Part shown: positions 61,663 to 64,000 of the stretch, piece by piece
Layout: every line of letters begins with the position of its first letter
Numbering within the stretch: position 1 is the first letter of the stretch
Assembly: GCA_031393505.1 (NCBI GenBank)
Contig: JANMVX010000102.1
Span: forward strand, 70,952-134,951
Origin: JANYHF01 sp031393505
GTDB taxonomy: Bacteria > Pseudomonadota > Alphaproteobacteria > Rhizobiales > Hyphomicrobiaceae
Reading direction: 5' to 3'
DNA length: 64,000 nucleotides
Notes under the pieces: generated by a model
What the model was told of the DNA's origin: nothing
The model's input: the letters and a program-made list of their open reading frames with translations, nothing else
Databases searched by the model: none
Translations under genes and position numbers: made by a program

Positions 61663-61904
61663 GGCCGATCAAGCGCTCACTGACGATTGCCGGGCATCGC
61701 ACCTCGATCTCGCTGGAGCTGGAGTTCTGGGAGGCGCTGGCCGAGGTCGCGGCGGCCGAAGGGACGACAGTTGCGGCGCTGGTGGGGCGCATCGATGAGA
61801 CGCGTACGGAAGCGAGCGCAGGCGACGCCGGCGGGCTGTCGGGCGCGGTGCGGGTGCATGTGCTGCGGCACTATCGGAAGACGGTGGAGGCCCCCGCCGC
61901 GTAG
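61659..61904 (+). CDS. Ribbon-helix-helix domain protein
   Basis: 81 residues. The RHH_4 type domain reads KRSLTIAGHRTSISLELEFW, then EALAEVAAAEGTTVAALVGR. A likely small DNA-binding regulator. It overlaps the DUF4169 stop by 4 bp. The TAG stop at 61902-61904 is supplied by the following repeat GTAGGGGCG. Confidence 0.88.
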   Translation: MRPIKRSLTIAGHRTSISLELEFWEALAEVAAAEGTTVAALVGRIDETRTEASAGDAGGLSGAVRVHVLRHYRKTVEAPAA

Positions 61905-61987
61905 GGGCGAGACGTATCTCGCCCGTCTCACGGCAACCACGGACGGTTGCAGTTGAGGCACGCGGGCGAGACACGTCTCGCCCCTAC
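61901..61987. repeat. Palindromic element, family E copy 4, between two convergent genes
   Basis: Ends GTAGGGGCGAGACGTATCTC and its mirror GAGACACGTCTCGCCCCTAC. The terminal TAG at each end serves as stop codon for the RHH gene on the plus strand and for the lysR remnant on the minus strand. Confidence 0.88.
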
Positions 61988-62880
61988 GCCGCAGGCTCCT
62001 TCGCCAGCCCGCGACAGACCTCGAACAGCGCGGCGACCAGCGGCGAAACCGGATCGCGATCCAGCGCGATCAGGCCGACATTGTGCTGCACATCCGGCTC
62101 GGTGAGCGGAATGGCGGCGATGCCGTCGAGCGGCCCCATGCCGGCGAGGAAATTTTCTGGCACGATCCCGGCGAGCCCCGACCCCAGCACATGCGCGAGG
62201 ATGTTCGACAGCGACGTCGTCTCCACCTTGCAATGCGGGCTCGCCCCCACCTGGCGGAAGGCGCTGTTGATAATGCGGCGGTTCTGCATTTCCGCGTTCA
62301 GCAGGCACAGCGGTTCGGCGGCGGCCTCGGCCCAACTGACGGTTGTGCGCGACGCCAGCGGATGGCCTGCGCGTAAAATCAGGCAATAGCGCTCGCGTTA
62401 GAGCGGCAACAGCCGATGGAAATCGACCGGCTCGTTGTCGAGATAGCTGATGCCGGCGTCGATGGCGTGCTCCTTCAGTTTTTCGAGAATTTCGATCGAG
62501 GACATCGAGAGGATCTTGAAATCCACCCCGGGATGGCGGGTTTGCAGCGCCGCCGTAATGCGCGGCGTGAACAGCAGCGCGGTCGGGATGACACCGAGCG
62601 TGAGCCGGCCGGCCAACCCCTGGCGCTTGGCGCTGAGCTCCTGCGTCAGCGCGGCGCAATCATCGAGGATGGCGTGCGCCCATTTCAGCACCACCTCGCC
62701 CTCGGGGGTGAGCCCGATATAGCGCTGCCCGCGCTCGACGATCGGCACGCCAAGCTCGTCCTCGAGCTGGCGGATGCGCGAGGAGAGGGTGGGCTGAGTG
62801 ACGTGGCATGCTTCTGCGGCGCGCGTGAAGTGCTTTTCACGGGCCAGGGCGGTGAGGTATTGGAGTTGGCGGATGTCCAT
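61984..62880 (-). pseudogene. LysR-family regulator with an internal stop
   Basis: A full-length LysR frame of about 298 codons runs from ATG 62880 (MDIRQLQYLTALAREKHFTR) to the stop at 61984. It is broken by one TAA at 62398-62400, after DFHRLLPL. The frame resumes without shift as RERYCLILRAGHPLAS and continues to the effector-domain C-terminus (NVGLIALDRDPVSPLVAALF). The expected residue at the stop is Tyr (LYRERY context), so TAC or TAT to TAA is the simplest explanation. The HTH part (TRAAEACHVTQPTLSSRIRQ) is intact, so a truncated 160-residue product could still be made. Confidence 0.85.
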
Positions 62881-62882
62881 GG

Positions 62883-63599
62883 CTACATGAACTTCCGCCT
62901 GCGGAATGCTGATACGTCTTGTGCGGAGAGGTCGAACCACTCACCGTTCTTGCGTTTCGTCTCGAACCGTTTGTGCCAGTAGGCTTCGATTCCGACTGGG
63001 TCGTCGGTCTTGATGTGATGTACGGTTTTGACTTCGTCAGGGAGCTGAATCTTGAGTGTGTATTCCCGCATACCGATAGAGTTCGTTCTACCAATTTTGT
63101 AGAATCTACCGGACTTCATAAGATATACAAACCCGTCGCTTGCTGTGTCGGGTTTTTCCGGCAAGTCGTCAGCTTCAATATTAGAATCTATGTTACACCA
63201 CGGGACTATATCTGAATACTCAGGACGAGCAGCACAATACGCCAAAATCTTGGATACCATCTCAGTCTTTGTCCCCAACCTCTTTCGGAACGTCCGTACG
63301 CTTGGGAAGGCAGACACAGCATGAGCCCTTACTCTCAAATCACTCTGTGTTGGAAAACGCTCCAGTTCACGGGCAAGTATCAATAATGGGCGGATCAAAT
63401 CATCTTCTTCAATTGCAATTGTCTTCTCGTTCGGCTCCAGTCCTGCTTCTTGATGAGCCTCACCGATACGCGCCCAGTACTTACCCCAATCAAGCTGCCT
63501 AATGCCGGTTTCGGCTTCGAGCTTGCGAACGCCTAACGGCTTGCCCCCATTTTCGGCCGCTGTTCGTTTGATCTCTTCGAGGATATGTTGTCGATTCAT
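62883..63599 (-). CDS. GIY-YIG nuclease family protein with HNH-type repeats (MUG113/T5orf172 type)
   Basis: 238 residues. The N-terminal part contains two homing-endonuclease-associated repeats: GKPLGVRKLEAETGIRQLDW then GKYWARIGEAHQEAGLEPN, and a second RFPTQSDLRVRAHAVSAFPS. The C-terminal domain is GIY-YIG/MUG113-like: GFVYLMKSGRFYKIGRTNSI, HIKTDDPVGIEAYWHKRFET, KRKNGEWFDLSAQDVSAF. The gene is A/T richer than neighbours and lies 2 bp upstream of the lysR remnant, so it looks acquired. Confidence 0.85.
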   Translation of the reverse strand: MNRQHILEEIKRTAAENGGKPLGVRKLEAETGIRQLDWGKYWARIGEAHQEAGLEPNEKTIAIEEDDLIRPLLILARELERFPTQSDLRVRAHAVSAFPSVRTFRKRLGTKTEMVSKILAYCAARPEYSDIVPWCNIDSNIEADDLPEKPDTASDGFVYLMKSGRFYKIGRTNSIGMREYTLKIQLPDEVKTVHHIKTDDPVGIEAYWHKRFETKRKNGEWFDLSAQDVSAFRRRKFM

Positions 63600-63632
63600 G
63601 TGAATGTCTTATCCTAACGGCAGTTTAAGGAA

Positions 63633-63799
63633 GGACCGTAGGTTGGGTTAGTGCGGCCACGGACGGTTGGGTTGGCCGCTGGCCGACATTCCGCGCGTAA
63701 CCCAACGTCTTGGGCGCGGCGAAGATGTTGGGTTACGCGCGGAACGGACTGTCGTCGTTCCATCGGCAGTCTTGGCCGCGCTGACCCAACCTACGGTCC
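63633..63799. repeat. Palindromic element, family F copy 2
   Basis: GGACCGTAGGTTGGGTTAG at the left and CTGACCCAACCTACGGTCC at the right, with inner GCGCGTAACCCAACGTCTTG / AAGATGTTGGGTTACGCGC. It overlaps the tail of the DUF433 gene, which stops inside it (63733). Confidence 0.88.
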
Positions 63800-63996
63800 G
63801 TCCGTTTTGTTTGCGCGTCTCCCAGCACCGCCTCCGCATGCTCGCGCGTCACATTCGGGAAATCGATCAGGAATTCATCGAGCGGTTCGCCACCCTCCAG
63901 GTAGTCGAACAGATTCTGTACCGGCACGCGCGTGCCGGCGAACACCGGCGTGCCGGACATGCGGTCCGGCGTGGCGGTGATGAGCGGGTTAGGCAA
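63733..63996 (-). CDS. DUF433 (VapB-like antitoxin) protein, tail in a repeat, start possibly beyond the window
   Basis: The DUF433 core is ITATPDRMSGTPVFAGTRVP followed by VQNLFDYLEGGEPLDEFLID and FPNVTREHAEAVLGDA. TTG 63996 is the first candidate start; an earlier one outside the window is possible. After about residue 65 the sequence (TKRTDRRLGQRGQ...) is encoded by the family F repeat, so the native C-terminus appears replaced. The usual DUF5615 toxin gene should follow on the minus strand, but only the repeat and then a GIY-YIG gene do. Confidence 0.75.
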   Translation of the reverse strand: MPNPLITATPDRMSGTPVFAGTRVPVQNLFDYLEGGEPLDEFLIDFPNVTREHAEAVLGDAQTKRTDRRLGQRGQDCRWNDDSPFRA

Positions 63997-64000
63997 GGGC

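Overview
The window is a stretch of high-GC chromosome that looks alphaproteobacterial. The evidence is the split transhydrogenase (pntA1, pntA2, pntB) next to an aa3-type cytochrome c oxidase subunit IV, a short ProS, a proS-lolC-lolD cluster, DUF1127, DUF4169 and DUF2189 proteins, and a fumC / DUF4169 / ribbon-helix-helix neighbourhood. I cannot name a genus. I found no rRNA, tRNA or CRISPR array. Most of the content is housekeeping and accessory chromosome, with one clearly bounded mobile element.

Layout. 0-2.5 kb: transhydrogenase operon and coxIV, minus strand. 2.7-5.6 kb: tandem secreted paralogues, a cupredoxin, and a nucleotidyltransferase/antitoxin-like pair. 5.7-8.4 kb: thrS, then a vapBC-type locus whose toxin is cut by a palindromic element. 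8.4-11.3 kb: two-component system with a tiny acidic secreted peptide. 11.5-20 kb: acyltransferase, CARDB protein, AsmA, UvrD/PcrA. 20-26.4 kb: Ser/Thr phospho-signalling block (WD40 kinase, two FHA proteins, PP2C phosphatase). 26.5-31.6 kb: GST, MttB-family protein, tandem parDE pairs, DUF2189 protein. 31.6-39.9 kb: AAA ATPase, rplS with a C-terminal extension, transporters, ptsN, flavin reductase, BKACE, CoA-transferase. 40-48.1 kb: ferritin-like pair, pyrB, GST, proS, lolC, lolD. 48.1-51.7 kb: a 3,579-bp IS1-type transposon with passenger genes, near-perfect terminal inverted repeats and an 8-bp target duplication. 51.8-64 kb: moaA, DMT exporter, lone ABC permease, aspartic protease-like protein, GH3 hydrolase, LysR/DUF1127 pair, fumC, a LysR pseudogene, a GIY-YIG protein and a DUF433 antitoxin.

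Two themes stand out. First, intergenic space is filled with palindromic repeat elements of at least nine sequence families, about 17 copies. Some invade or trim genes: one lies in frame inside the leader of pntA2, one interrupts vapC, and several supply stop codons for neighbouring genes. Second, toxin-antitoxin-like loci are common and mostly decaying: a vapC stub, a parE without a start codon, and a DUF433 antitoxin without a toxin. The best candidate for an undescribed system is the transposon, in which an IS1-type DDE transposase travels with an AAA ATPase, a small basic Gly/Ala/Arg/Lys-rich protein and a divergent pair of unknown genes.
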